Shown here piece by piece: positions 29,263-37,047 of a stretch of 58,152 bases of DNA. This stretch comes from an uncultured Bacilli bacterium (GTDB lineage: Bacteria; Bacillota_I; Bacilli_A; RF39; UBA660), in assembly GCA_947625535.1 (NCBI GenBank), contig CANQOR010000006.1:1-58152 (forward strand), in the 5' to 3' direction. How positions within the stretch are numbered: position 1 is the first letter of the stretch; every line of letters begins with the position of its first letter. The notes under the pieces are model-generated. The model made no database searches. It saw nothing but the letters and a program-made list of their open reading frames with translations, and was not told where the DNA came from. Both the position numbers and the translations under genes were made by a program.

Positions 29263-29727
29263 ATGCGTAAGTTTGAAAAAATATCATATGAACAATTTAA
29301 AAAAGATTTTATGGATGATAAAGAACTTTATGATACTTATTTATTACCTAGAAGATCTACTATAAATGCAGCAGCTTATGACTTTTTTGCTTTATATGAT
29401 TATGTTTTAAAACCAGGTGAAATAAAGAAAATACCTACAGGAGTTAAAGTAATAATGGAAAGTGATGATGCGTTACTTTTATTAGATCGTAGTAGTATGG
29501 GATTTAAGTATAACGTAAGATTTTGTAATCAAGTTGGTGTTATTGATGCTGATTATTATGATAATAGTGATAATAATGGTCATATGTGGATTTGTATACA
29601 AAATGAAGGCAAGAAAGATTATGTTGTTAAAAAGGGTGATCGGATGTGCCAAGGAATGTTTATTAAATATTTAAAGACAGATGACGATGATGATAGTGAA
29701 TTTGTTACTAGAACATCTAATTATTAG
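29263..29727 (+). CDS. dut: dUTP diphosphatase (trimeric dUTPase)
   Basis: Hydrolyses dUTP to dUMP and keeps uracil out of DNA. The 154-aa protein shows dUTPase motifs in order: AAAYDFFALYD, LLDRSSMG, NQVGVIDADYYDN and KKGDRMCQGMFI; the glycine-rich C-terminal flap is weak. GAAAGGA precedes the ATG at 29263; earlier in-frame starts lie inside the T-box terminator. It sits 11 bp before metG, so a methionyl-tRNA riboswitch controls a nucleotide-pool enzyme together with metG. Confidence 0.82.
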   Translation: MRKFEKISYEQFKKDFMDDKELYDTYLLPRRSTINAAAYDFFALYDYVLKPGEIKKIPTGVKVIMESDDALLLLDRSSMGFKYNVRFCNQVGVIDADYYDNSDNNGHMWICIQNEGKKDYVVKKGDRMCQGMFIKYLKTDDDDDSEFVTRTSNY

Positions 29728-29738
29728 GAGGAAAGATT

Positions 29739-31277
29739 ATGGATAAAGGTGAAAAATATTATATAAGTACCGCTATTGCTTATACTTCAGGTAAACCTCA
29801 TATTGGAAATACTTATGAAATTGTTTTAGCTGATGCAATAGCTAGATATAAAAGGTTACAAGGATACGATGTTTATCTTCAAACTGGAACTGATGAACAT
29901 GGTGAAAAAATTGAGTTAAAAGCTAAAGAAGCAAATGTTACTCCTCAACAATATGTTGATGAAGTAGCCGCTCAAATAAAAGATATTTGGGATATCATGA
30001 ATACTAGTTATGATAGATTTGTGAGAACAACAGATCCTCATCATGAAAAAGTAGTTCAACATATATTTAAATATATGTATGATAAAGGGGATATTTATAA
30101 AGGACAATATGAAGGACTTTATTGTGTACCTTGTGAATCATTTTGGACTGAAAGTCAATTAGTTGATGGTAAATGTCCAGATTGTGGTAGAGAGGTTCAA
30201 CCACGTAAGGAAGAAGCTTATTTCTTTAAATTATCTAAATATCAAAAGAAGTTAGAAGAATATATAGAAAGTCATCCTGAATTTATTCAACCAGTTGCTC
30301 GTAAGAATGAAATGATTAATAATTTTATTAAACCTGGTTTACAAGATTTATGTGTATCTAGAACTAGTTTTAAATGGGGTATTCCAGTTGATTTTGATAC
30401 TAAACATGTTGTTTATGTATGGTTGGATGCTTTAACTAACTATATTACTAATATTGGTTTTGATTTTGATGAAACAACAGAAGAATTTAAATATAAATGG
30501 CCAGCTGACTTACATTTAATTGGTAAAGATATTATAAGATTTCATACTATTTATTGGCCTTGTTTCTTAATGAGTTTGGATTTACCATTGCCTAAACAAG
30601 TATTTGGTCATCCTTGGTTAATAATGAATGATGGTAAAATGAGTAAATCTAAAGGAAATATCGTCTATGCTGATGATTTAGTTAATGAATTTGGGGTAGA
30701 TGCTGTTAGATATTACTTCTTACATGAAATTCCATTTGCTTCTGATGGTATATTTACTAAAGAACTTCTTATTGAAAGAATTAATGGTGATTTAGTTAAT
30801 ATTTTAGGTAATTTAGTAAATCGTACTGTAAGTATGAATCATAAGTACTTTGATGGAGTTATTCAAAATCATCAAGTTAGAGAAGATGTCGATAATGATT
30901 TAATTAATAGTGTATTAGCTTTAAATAGTAAAGTTACAGCTAAGATGAATGAATTAAAAGTAGGAGAAGCTTTACAAGAAATATTTGATGTTTTAAGAAA
31001 GTGTAATAAATATATAGATGATACTATGCCTTGGTCTTTAGCTAAAGATGAAACTAAGAAAGAAAGATTAGGAGCAGTTTTATATAATTTATTAGAAAGT
31101 ATTAGAATATGTGCTGTATATTTAAATCCTTTCTTAACTGAAACATCTGATAAAATATTTAAACAATTAAATACGACACTTACTTCTTTAGAAAGTACTA
31201 ATTCATTTGGTGGATTGGAAGTTGGTACGAAACTTGCTGAACCTGTTCATTTATTTGATAGAATTGATGTTAAATAG
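29739..31277 (+). CDS. metG: Methionine--tRNA ligase
   Basis: Charges tRNA-Met. Class I synthetase with the HIGH-type motif PHIGN, TGTDEHGEKI, a zinc knuckle (CVPCESFW...CPDCGRE) and KMSKS as GKMSKSKGN. At 512 aa it lacks the C-terminal tRNA-binding (EMAP-like) domain found in Bacillus MetS. AGGAGG precedes the start. The Met T-box 0.5 kb upstream controls it. A clear hairpin follows. Confidence 0.96.
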   Translation: MDKGEKYYISTAIAYTSGKPHIGNTYEIVLADAIARYKRLQGYDVYLQTGTDEHGEKIELKAKEANVTPQQYVDEVAAQIKDIWDIMNTSYDRFVRTTDPHHEKVVQHIFKYMYDKGDIYKGQYEGLYCVPCESFWTESQLVDGKCPDCGREVQPRKEEAYFFKLSKYQKKLEEYIESHPEFIQPVARKNEMINNFIKPGLQDLCVSRTSFKWGIPVDFDTKHVVYVWLDALTNYITNIGFDFDETTEEFKYKWPADLHLIGKDIIRFHTIYWPCFLMSLDLPLPKQVFGHPWLIMNDGKMSKSKGNIVYADDLVNEFGVDAVRYYFLHEIPFASDGIFTKELLIERINGDLVNILGNLVNRTVSMNHKYFDGVIQNHQVREDVDNDLINSVLALNSKVTAKMNELKVGEALQEIFDVLRKCNKYIDDTMPWSLAKDETKKERLGAVLYNLLESIRICAVYLNPFLTETSDKIFKQLNTTLTSLESTNSFGGLEVGTKLAEPVHLFDRIDVK

Positions 31278-31300
31278 ATGGTTTTATACCATCTTTTTTA
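31274..31300 (+). terminator. Terminator after metG
   Basis: AGATGGT (31276-31282) pairs with ACCATCT (31288-31294) followed by T6. Confidence 0.8.
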
Positions 31301-31427
31301 TTTCCTGGGTTATAAAATAGAGGGAAATTTATTTCCCGGGAAATAAAATTGCTGGGAAATTAAGATAAATAGAGGGTTTTTAAGTTGAATATACTTATTT
31401 CCTGGGAAATAAAAAAGATAGGGAAAT
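31299..31427. other. Cluster of Noc-binding sites
   Basis: In the metG-tatD gap: a perfect ATTTCCCGGGAAAT at 31331-31344, a one-mismatch ATTTCCTGGGAAAT at 31397-31410, and half-sites at 31300 (ATTTCCTGGG), 31322, 31354 and 31421 (GGGAAAT). Nothing else is recognisable in this 200-bp gap apart from a -10-like TATAAT before tatD. Confidence 0.75.
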
Positions 31428-31479
31428 AATTTGTATTTGTTATAGATTGATGATTTGGTATAATTTTAGTAGGTGATTT

Positions 31480-32232
31480 ATGATGTTTACGGATACACAT
31501 TGTCATATATATAAAGAGTATTATGAAGATTTAGATAGCTTGGGAAATAAAATAATTAATAGTGGAATTAATAAAGTTATTAATAATGGTTGTGATCATA
31601 AATCTAATGTCGAAATATTAGATTTAATAAAAAAATATGATTATATGTATGGTGCTTTAGGTATTCATCCGGAAAGTGTTGATACTTATTCGCAAGATGA
31701 TTTAATTTTTTTAGAAAAACATATTAATGATAATAAAGTTGTGGCGATTGGTGAAATTGGTCTTGATTATCATTATGGTAAAGAAAATAGACTTAAACAG
31801 ATTGAATTATTCGAATATCAATTAAATTTAGCTGAAAAATACAATAAACCAGTAATTATTCATTCTAGGGATGCTACTTTAGATACAATAGAAATATTAA
31901 AAAAACATCATGTAAGAGGAGTTTTACATAGTTTTAGTGGTAGTTATGAAACAGCTTGTATATATATTAAAATGGGTTTTTTATTGGGAATTAATGGTGT
32001 TATTACGTTTAAAAATTGTAATTTAAAGGATGTAATAAACAAAATAGATTTAAAGAATATAGTTTTAGAAACTGATTCGCCTTACTTAACACCTGTGCCC
32101 TATCGTGGAAAGCAGAATGATTCTAGTCATATTATAGATATTGCTAAGTTTGTAGCAATAGAAAAGAATGTTTCTTTAGATGATTTAGCAAAGACAATTA
32201 ATGGTAATGTAATGAGGTGTTTTGACATTTAG
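31480..32232 (+). CDS. tatD: TatD-family metal-dependent hydrolase (DNase)
   Basis: TIM-barrel metal hydrolase; TatD proteins act as 3'-5' exonucleases, but in vivo roles vary. The 250-aa protein has the start motif FTDTHCHIY, GEIGLDYHYGKENR, PVIIHSRDA, GVLHSFSGS and LETDSPYLTP. AGGTGATTT lies before the double ATG. The order metG-tatD-...-ksgA matches Bacillus. Codons TTG-GGA-AAT-AAA at 31540 hold a Noc half-site. Confidence 0.94.
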   Translation: MMFTDTHCHIYKEYYEDLDSLGNKIINSGINKVINNGCDHKSNVEILDLIKKYDYMYGALGIHPESVDTYSQDDLIFLEKHINDNKVVAIGEIGLDYHYGKENRLKQIELFEYQLNLAEKYNKPVIIHSRDATLDTIEILKKHHVRGVLHSFSGSYETACIYIKMGFLLGINGVITFKNCNLKDVINKIDLKNIVLETDSPYLTPVPYRGKQNDSSHIIDIAKFVAIEKNVSLDDLAKTINGNVMRCFDI

Positions 32233-32277
32233 GATATTAAGTGTTAAGATAAATTTTATCTTTTCGAGGTGAAATTT

Positions 32278-32838
32278 ATGTTAATAAAGTCCTGGATAAA
32301 GATGGGGTTTAGGTTAATTAAAGTAATTTTAATTATAATATTAATTAGTTTAGTAACAACTAATGTAAGTAATAAAGAAGAATTTGAAGTAAAGAATTTT
32401 CATTTAAATAGATCTTTTGATTTAACTGCTTATGCATTGAAAGAAGAAGAGGAAGTACCTGTTCCTCTTAAAGTAGTAAATACTACTAGTAAGTTTCAAC
32501 GTACAGGAGATTTAACTGGTTATGCTGCTGATTGTCCGTTATGTAATGGTCATTTAGCTTGTAAAAGAAGTTATAACGTATATAAAAATAATGTTGTTAC
32601 ATATAATGATGAAGATTATGGAGAAGTTAGAATAGTAGCTTCTTCTAAGAATCTTTTATGTGGTAGTATTATTAGATTTAAGTCTAGTAGGGTATCTAAA
32701 GAGGATACTTATGCAATTGTCTTAGATAGAGGAGTTTTAGGTAATAATATAGATTTATTAGTACCATCTGAAAGTTATGCATCTAAATATATAGGTCGAA
32801 GTAAGATAACTTATGATGTATTAAGAGAAGGATGGTAA
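32278..32838 (+). CDS. Secreted or membrane-anchored 3D-domain protein (YabE-like position)
   Basis: A 186-aa protein with one N-terminal membrane segment (about residues 9-30) and a C-terminal 3D domain, a double-psi barrel of lytic-transglycosylase type found in resuscitation-promoting YabE/YocH proteins. Seen: an ATxY-like LTGYAADCPLCNG start, GSIIRFKS, and the Asp motif VLDRGVLGNNIDLLVP. It lacks the G5 domain and DUF348 repeats of full YabE. It lies between tatD and ksgA, where Bacillus has yabE and rnmV. Likely cell-wall lysis; exact activity is inferred. GAGGTG supports the ATG at 32278. Confidence 0.75.
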   Translation: MLIKSWIKMGFRLIKVILIIILISLVTTNVSNKEEFEVKNFHLNRSFDLTAYALKEEEEVPVPLKVVNTTSKFQRTGDLTGYAADCPLCNGHLACKRSYNVYKNNVVTYNDEDYGEVRIVASSKNLLCGSIIRFKSSRVSKEDTYAIVLDRGVLGNNIDLLVPSESYASKYIGRSKITYDVLREGW

Positions 32839-32855
32839 AAGAAAGAAGGAATAAA

Positions 32856-33644
32856 ATGGGGGAATTTAAACATAAACATAGTTTAGGGCAGAATTTTTTA
32901 AAAGATAAGAAAGTTTTAATTAAAATAATCGATAGTGTTGATGTAAAAGAAGATGATTTAATTATTGAAGTAGGACCTGGTCAAGGAGCTTTAACTAAGT
33001 ATTTAAAGTTATTTCATGCTAATTTACTATGTTATGAAATAGATACAAGAGTAGAAAAGTATTTAAATAGTTTTATAGATGATAAAACAAAGATTATATA
33101 TAAGGATTTTTTAAGTGTAGATTTAGAAAATGAATTAAAAGATATTAAATATAATGACTTATATATAATAGCTAATCTACCATATTATATTACTACTCCT
33201 ATTTTAGAAAAGATTATTAATACTAAATTAGATGTTAAAGCTATGGTATTAATGGTTCAAAATGAAGTAGCGCTTCGTTTAGCAGCTAAACCTGGTAGCA
33301 AAGATTATGGAGCTATTTCAGTATATTTAAACTATTACTATGATGTAGAAAGATTATTTGTTGTTGATAGAACTTCATTTGATCCAATTCCTAAAGTAGA
33401 TAGTGCGGTAATAAGATTAAAGAAAAAAGAAAAAAGAAGTCTTGTTAAGAATGAAAAGTTCTTTTTTGAATTTGTTAGAACAGCATTTACAATGAAAAGA
33501 AAGAATTTAAGAAATAATTTAAAAAAATATAATTTAGAGAAAATAGAAGAAATATTACATAAATATAATTTATCTTTACAAGATAGAGCTGAAAATGTAT
33601 CTTTAGAATGTTTTATTGATATAGTTAATAATTTAAGTAAGTAA
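32856..33644 (+). CDS. rsmA: 16S rRNA dimethyladenosine transferase (RsmA/KsgA)
   Basis: Dimethylates A1518 and A1519 of 16S rRNA during small-subunit assembly. The 262-aa protein has HSLGQNFLKD, SAM loop IEVGPGQGALT, catalytic NLPY motif (IANLPYYITTPI) and the FDPIPKVDSAV block. The ATG at 32856 has AGAAGGA in place; an in-frame ATG at 32832 overlaps the previous gene without an SD. A hairpin overlapping its stop ends the unit. Confidence 0.95.
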   Translation: MGEFKHKHSLGQNFLKDKKVLIKIIDSVDVKEDDLIIEVGPGQGALTKYLKLFHANLLCYEIDTRVEKYLNSFIDDKTKIIYKDFLSVDLENELKDIKYNDLYIIANLPYYITTPILEKIINTKLDVKAMVLMVQNEVALRLAAKPGSKDYGAISVYLNYYYDVERLFVVDRTSFDPIPKVDSAVIRLKKKEKRSLVKNEKFFFEFVRTAFTMKRKNLRNNLKKYNLEKIEEILHKYNLSLQDRAENVSLECFIDIVNNLSK

Positions 33645-33662
33645 TAAATACTTACTTTTTTT
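33635..33662 (+). terminator. Terminator after rsmA
   Basis: AAGTAAGTA pairs with TACTTACTT across ATAAA; T run follows. Confidence 0.8.
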
Positions 33663-33685
33663 CATATCTTATTATAGGTGATGAT

Positions 33686-33964
33686 ATGGATTTTAAAGTA
33701 GGAGATTATGTTACTAGAAATAGTTATAATAATGATGTTGTTTTTATAATAACAGATATTAATTTAAATGAAGCTATTTTAAAGGGATATAATGTAAGAC
33801 TTATTGCTAATAGTCCACTTAGTGATTTAAAGAAATGTGATGAAGAAAGTAGAAAAGATGAATTCTTAGAAGAGTTAGTTAATGATAATATTTTAGATAG
33901 GTCTTTAGATGATGACTTTTTTTATTTACCACCTAAATTGTTACAATTAGATGGAGATCCCTGA
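33686..33964 (+). CDS. yabG: YabG sporulation protease, N-terminal part (frame 1)
   Basis: YabG is a cysteine protease that processes spore-coat proteins. This 92-codon frame gives the YabG N-terminus (MDFKVGDYVTRNSYNNDVVF...LKGYNVRLIANSPL). It ends at TGA in GGA-GAT-CCC-TGA-C (33953-33965). The rest of YabG continues without loss in the +1 frame, and translation across CCC-TGA gives LQLDGDP-DYLEKCL, matching intact YabG proteins. GGAG two bases before CCC-TGA-C resembles the prfB frameshift signal. Either a programmed +1 frameshift makes the full 262-aa protein, or the gene has a one-base error or mutation. Confidence 0.85.
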   Translation: MDFKVGDYVTRNSYNNDVVFIITDINLNEAILKGYNVRLIANSPLSDLKKCDEESRKDEFLEELVNDNILDRSLDDDFFYLPPKLLQLDGDP

Positions 33965-34475
33965 CTATTTAGAGAAATGTTTAATGTTTTATAAAAATAA
34001 TCGTGTTATGGCTTTTGGTAAAGTAGTAAAAGAAAATGAATTAGAAAAGAATGTCTATAAGTATTTAGAAGAATTTAAACCAGATATTTTAGTTATTACC
34101 GGACATGATGCTTATTTAAAGAATGAAAAAGATGATAAGAAAGATTTAAGTAATTATAAGAATTCAATTAATTTTGTTAAAGCAGTCCAGGAAGCTCGTA
34201 AGTATGAGAAAAGTCATGATAAGTTATTAATTATAGCAGGAGCTTGTCAAAGTAATTATGAAGAATTAATTAAAGCAGGAGCTGATTTTGCTAGTAGTCC
34301 TAAAAGAGTTAATATTCATGCTTTAGATCCAGCTATTATAGCAACAACTATTTCTTTAACAGAGAAAAGTAAGCAAGTAGATGTAATTAAGTTATTAGAA
34401 AAGACTAAGTATGGTAAAGATGGTATGGGTGGTTTGTTAGTTAATGGCTTTATGTATGTGGGGTATCCCAGATGA
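33951..34475 (+). CDS. yabG: YabG sporulation protease, catalytic part (frame 2)
   Basis: The main YabG domain, in the +1 frame relative to the upstream part. It contains PDILVITGHDAY, IIAGACQSNYEELI with the family cysteine, SSPKRVNIHALDP and a C-terminal GMGGLLVNGFMYVGYP. The nominal ATG at 33951 has no ribosome-binding site and would start with four residues foreign to the family, so independent initiation is unlikely. The true junction is after CCC at 33959-33961. The stop overlaps the veg start (ATGA). Confidence 0.85.
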   Translation: MEIPDYLEKCLMFYKNNRVMAFGKVVKENELEKNVYKYLEEFKPDILVITGHDAYLKNEKDDKKDLSNYKNSINFVKAVQEARKYEKSHDKLLIIAGACQSNYEELIKAGADFASSPKRVNIHALDPAIIATTISLTEKSKQVDVIKLLEKTKYGKDGMGGLLVNGFMYVGYPR

Positions 34476-34687
34476 GAACTATATATCAAGCTTATGACTT
34501 AATAAAGAATAATTATGGTAAGAGAGTATTAGTTAAAGTACTTGGAATACGTAATAAAAGTGAAATGTATGAGGGGATTATTAGTGAATGTTATAATAAT
34601 GTTTTTGTTATAAATACTAAAACTGGTAAGAAAAGTTTTTCTTATTCGGATGTTTTAGTCGGAAATATCGAGGTTAGTATAAAATAA
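34472..34687 (+). CDS. veg: Veg family protein
   Basis: Small protein found after yabG in Bacillus and linked there to biofilm matrix control and spore outgrowth. The 71-aa sequence matches in NNYGKRVLVKVLG, the GIISECYNNVFVI block and FSYSDVLVGNIEV. It overlaps yabG by 4 nt (ATGA). The cellular role is poorly defined in general. Confidence 0.88.
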   Translation: MRTIYQAYDLIKNNYGKRVLVKVLGIRNKSEMYEGIISECYNNVFVINTKTGKKSFSYSDVLVGNIEVSIK

Positions 34688-34756
34688 TTATTGCTTTATT
34701 TATGTTTTTGCTATAAAATTAACTTAAGTAGGTATACTTGGGAGGAGTGTTATAAG

Positions 34757-35047
34757 ATGAAAATTACAAAGGTTGTACTTCGTAATAAAGAAAAAGAAGA
34801 TTCTCGTATGAAAGCTATTGCAACTGTTACGTTAGATGAAGCTTTTGTTATTACTGGAATTAGATTAATTCAAGGCGATGACAAGATGTTTATTGCGATG
34901 CCAAGCAGAAAGGTTTCTGAAGGTGTATATGATGATGTTGCTCATCCAGTAAATCAAGAAACACGTAAAATGTTTGAAGACGCTATCTTTAAAGCTTATG
35001 ACGAAATGAAGTCAAGCGGTGAAGAATTAGTTAAAATAGAGCTATAA
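34757..35047 (+). CDS. spoVG: Regulator SpoVG
   Basis: Small nucleic-acid-binding protein that affects septation, sporulation and virulence genes in Firmicutes. The 96-aa protein has the conserved MKITKVVLRN start, AIATVTLDEAFVITGIRLI, FIAMPSRK and YDDVAHPVNQETRKMFEDAI. A strong SD (GGGAGGAG) precedes the ATG at 34757; an in-frame earlier start would extend into non-conserved sequence. A perfect hairpin follows. Confidence 0.96.
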   Translation: MKITKVVLRNKEKEDSRMKAIATVTLDEAFVITGIRLIQGDDKMFIAMPSRKVSEGVYDDVAHPVNQETRKMFEDAIFKAYDEMKSSGEELVKIEL

Positions 35048-35049
35048 TT

Positions 35050-35080
35050 AAACTCAAAGCAAAAACTTTGAGTTTTTTTG
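35050..35080 (+). terminator. Terminator after spoVG
   Basis: AAACTCAAAG and CTTTGAGTTT pair across CAAAAA, followed by T run. Confidence 0.9.
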
Positions 35081-35124
35081 TGCTATTTTTTTATAAGATG
35101 CATATATATTATTAGGTGACGATA

Positions 35125-35403
35125 ATGGATAATGGATATGATAACACAAAGCATGAAGTAAGAGTTGTAGATAGAGGTTTAATATATTTGTCGGGAATAG
35201 ATAAGATAATTAGTTTTGATAGTGAAGAATTTCTGTTAGAAAGTGTTATGGGTGTTATATTACTTAAAGGAGAAAATTTAGAAATAGTTAAATTAGATAC
35301 TCATGATGGAATTGTAAGTATTAAAGGAGTAATTAATAGTATTGTTTATGATAATGATAAAAAGAAAGATACAGAATCTTTATTAGGTAAATTATTTAAG
35401 TAA
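35125..35403 (+). CDS. yabP: Sporulation protein YabP
   Basis: Sporulation protein of the YabP/YqfC family, needed in Bacillus with YabQ for spore cortex formation. The 92-aa protein has the family pattern R..V.DR..I.L.GI..I.SFD...F.LE...G.I.L.G..L.I.KLD. AGGTGAC precedes the ATG at 35125. It overlaps yabQ by one base, forming a yabP-yabQ-divIC set as in Bacillus. Confidence 0.88.
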   Translation: MDNGYDNTKHEVRVVDRGLIYLSGIDKIISFDSEEFLLESVMGVILLKGENLEIVKLDTHDGIVSIKGVINSIVYDNDKKKDTESLLGKLFK

Positions 35404-35663
35404 TGAATTCATATATTCAATTAATGTGTTTAATAGTATCTTTTATATATGGTATTTTTATTTATATAGCTAGTAAGTTTAATATAAAGGTAATTAAAAA
35501 TAAAAATATTATTATAAAAAGTATAATCAACATACTGTTTATTTTTAATATATCATTAGGTTATGTAGTAATACTTTATTATTTAAATAGTGGTATCTTG
35601 CATATTTATTTTATATTATTAATGATATTAGGTTATGGAATAATGTGTGTTAAAAAGATGTAA
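35403..35663 (+). CDS. yabQ: Spore cortex biosynthesis protein YabQ (short)
   Basis: Integral membrane protein of the mother cell. The 86-aa product has three predicted membrane segments and starts with the family-like LMCLIVSFIYGIFIYIASKF. It lacks the longer C-terminal half of Bacillus YabQ. Position directly after yabP is the strongest support; the sequence itself is only weakly diagnostic. Confidence 0.72.
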   Translation: MNSYIQLMCLIVSFIYGIFIYIASKFNIKVIKNKNIIIKSIINILFIFNISLGYVVILYYLNSGILHIYFILLMILGYGIMCVKKM

Positions 35664-35729
35664 ATGGTATATTTTAGTAATTTTTCTTAATATACTTTTT
35701 TGGTATACTTACAATAAGGAGAGTTCTGT

Positions 35730-36074
35730 ATGACTAATAACAAGAATGAAAAGATAAAAAATAGTAATATTATTGTTAAAGTACAAAAGAAAAAAGAAAA
35801 AAGCCAAGTAACTTTTTTATTACTTTTTCTTATTATTTTTGTGGTTATTTTAGTAGGAACAGTTTTTAATAATGTTGTAGAAATATATGAAAATAAAAAA
35901 GCTACAGAAGAATATAATATTTATTATGAAAAATTGTTAGAAGAAGAAGCTTCTTTAAATAGTGAAGTTGTTAAATTACAAGATCCTGATTATGTAGCTA
36001 GATATGCTAGAGAAAGATATGGATTTACTAAAGATGGAGAAAAGATTTTAACAATAGTAAGTTCGGAAGAGTAA
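35730..36074 (+). CDS. divIC: Cell division protein DivIC (FtsB-like)
   Basis: Bitopic divisome protein that acts with FtsL and DivIB at the septum. The 114-aa protein has a basic cytoplasmic N-terminus, one membrane segment (about 27-50), a coiled coil (ENKKATEEYNIYYEKLLEEEASL) and the septum-DivIC end LQDPDYVARYARERYGFTK. AAGGAG precedes the ATG. It follows yabP-yabQ as in Bacillus. Confidence 0.92.
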   Translation: MTNNKNEKIKNSNIIVKVQKKKEKSQVTFLLLFLIIFVVILVGTVFNNVVEIYENKKATEEYNIYYEKLLEEEASLNSEVVKLQDPDYVARYARERYGFTKDGEKILTIVSSEE

Positions 36075-36097
36075 AACAGATTTAATATCTGTTTTTT
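36073..36097 (+). terminator. Terminator after divIC
   Basis: AAAACAGAT and ATCTGTTTT pair across TTAAT; a TATAAT at about 36104 then starts the ispH unit. Confidence 0.8.
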
Positions 36098-36126
36098 AAA
36101 TGGTATAATTTATTTGGGTGACTTAT

Positions 36127-36990
36127 GTGGAAATTATAGTAGGTAAAACAGCTGGTTTTTGCGGAGGTGTATTTTATTCAGTAGATAAAGCTTCTAAATA
36201 TGTTTTAGATAATAAGAGTGTTTATTGTTTAGGGGAATTAGTACATAATAAACAAGTTGTTTCTAGTTTAGAAGAAAAAGGGTTAAAGTTTATAGAAGAT
36301 TTAAGTGAAGTAAAAGATGAATCAACTGTTATTATAAGAGCACATGGTGTAGCTAAAGAAGTTTATGAAGAAGCTGAAAGAAGAAATATTAAATTATATG
36401 ATTTAACTTGTCCTAAAGTTTTAAAGATTCATGAACAAGCTAAAAAGTATTTAGATGAAGGTTATTTTATAATATTAATTGCTCATAAAGAACATCCTGA
36501 AGTAATTGGAACAATTAGTTTTTGTGGACAAGATAGTTTTATAGTCGAAACTAAAGATGATATTTTAGATTGTTTAAATAAAGTAAAAAATTCTAAAAAA
36601 AAGAATATTGTTGTTTTAGCTCAGACAACTTATTCAATAGCTTTATTTAATGAAATAGTTAATATTTTAAAAGATAAACTTGATAATGGTTATAACTTTG
36701 TAGTTAATAATACAATTTGTAATGCAACAGAATCTCGTCAAAAGGAAATAAAAGAGTTGGCTTCTTTAGTAGATGCAATGATTATAATAGGTGGTAAACA
36801 TAGTTCTAATACTAAGAAATTGTATGATATAAGTAATGAAATATGTTCTAATACTTATTTAGTAGAGACAGTTTCAGAATTACATGATGATTTTAGTGTA
36901 TATAATAAAGTAGGTGTTATGGCAGGAGCTTCAACACCTAAAGAAAGTATTGATGATGTAGTAAATTATTTAAAAAGTTATGATAAATAA
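36127..36990 (+). CDS. ispH: 4-hydroxy-3-methylbut-2-enyl diphosphate reductase
   Basis: Fe-S enzyme of the last MEP-pathway step, making IPP and DMAPP. The three cluster cysteines lie in GFCGGV, YDLTCPKV and NTICNAT, with the substrate loops HGV and GVMAGASTP. GGGTGAC fits the GTG at 36127 rather than the GTG at 36118. Length 287 aa is typical for the form without an S1 domain. It shows that the organism makes isoprenoids by the non-mevalonate route. Confidence 0.94.
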   Translation: MEIIVGKTAGFCGGVFYSVDKASKYVLDNKSVYCLGELVHNKQVVSSLEEKGLKFIEDLSEVKDESTVIIRAHGVAKEVYEEAERRNIKLYDLTCPKVLKIHEQAKKYLDEGYFIILIAHKEHPEVIGTISFCGQDSFIVETKDDILDCLNKVKNSKKKNIVVLAQTTYSIALFNEIVNILKDKLDNGYNFVVNNTICNATESRQKEIKELASLVDAMIIIGGKHSSNTKKLYDISNEICSNTYLVETVSELHDDFSVYNKVGVMAGASTPKESIDDVVNYLKSYDK

Positions 36991-36999
36991 CTTTTTTTA
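36973..36999 (+). terminator. Terminator after ispH
   Basis: AAAGTTAT (36974-36981) pairs with ATAACTTT (36987-36994), followed by T run; the ispH stop is in the 3' arm. Confidence 0.7.
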
Positions 37000-37047
37000 T
37001 GAATAAATTAGATATAAAACCATATTTATTAATATATAGGTGATAGG

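Noticed and set aside
33951..33962. Independent start of the second yabG frame at ATG 33951
   Set aside because: No Shine-Dalgarno sequence, and the first four residues do not belong to the family; frameshift or sequence error is more likely.
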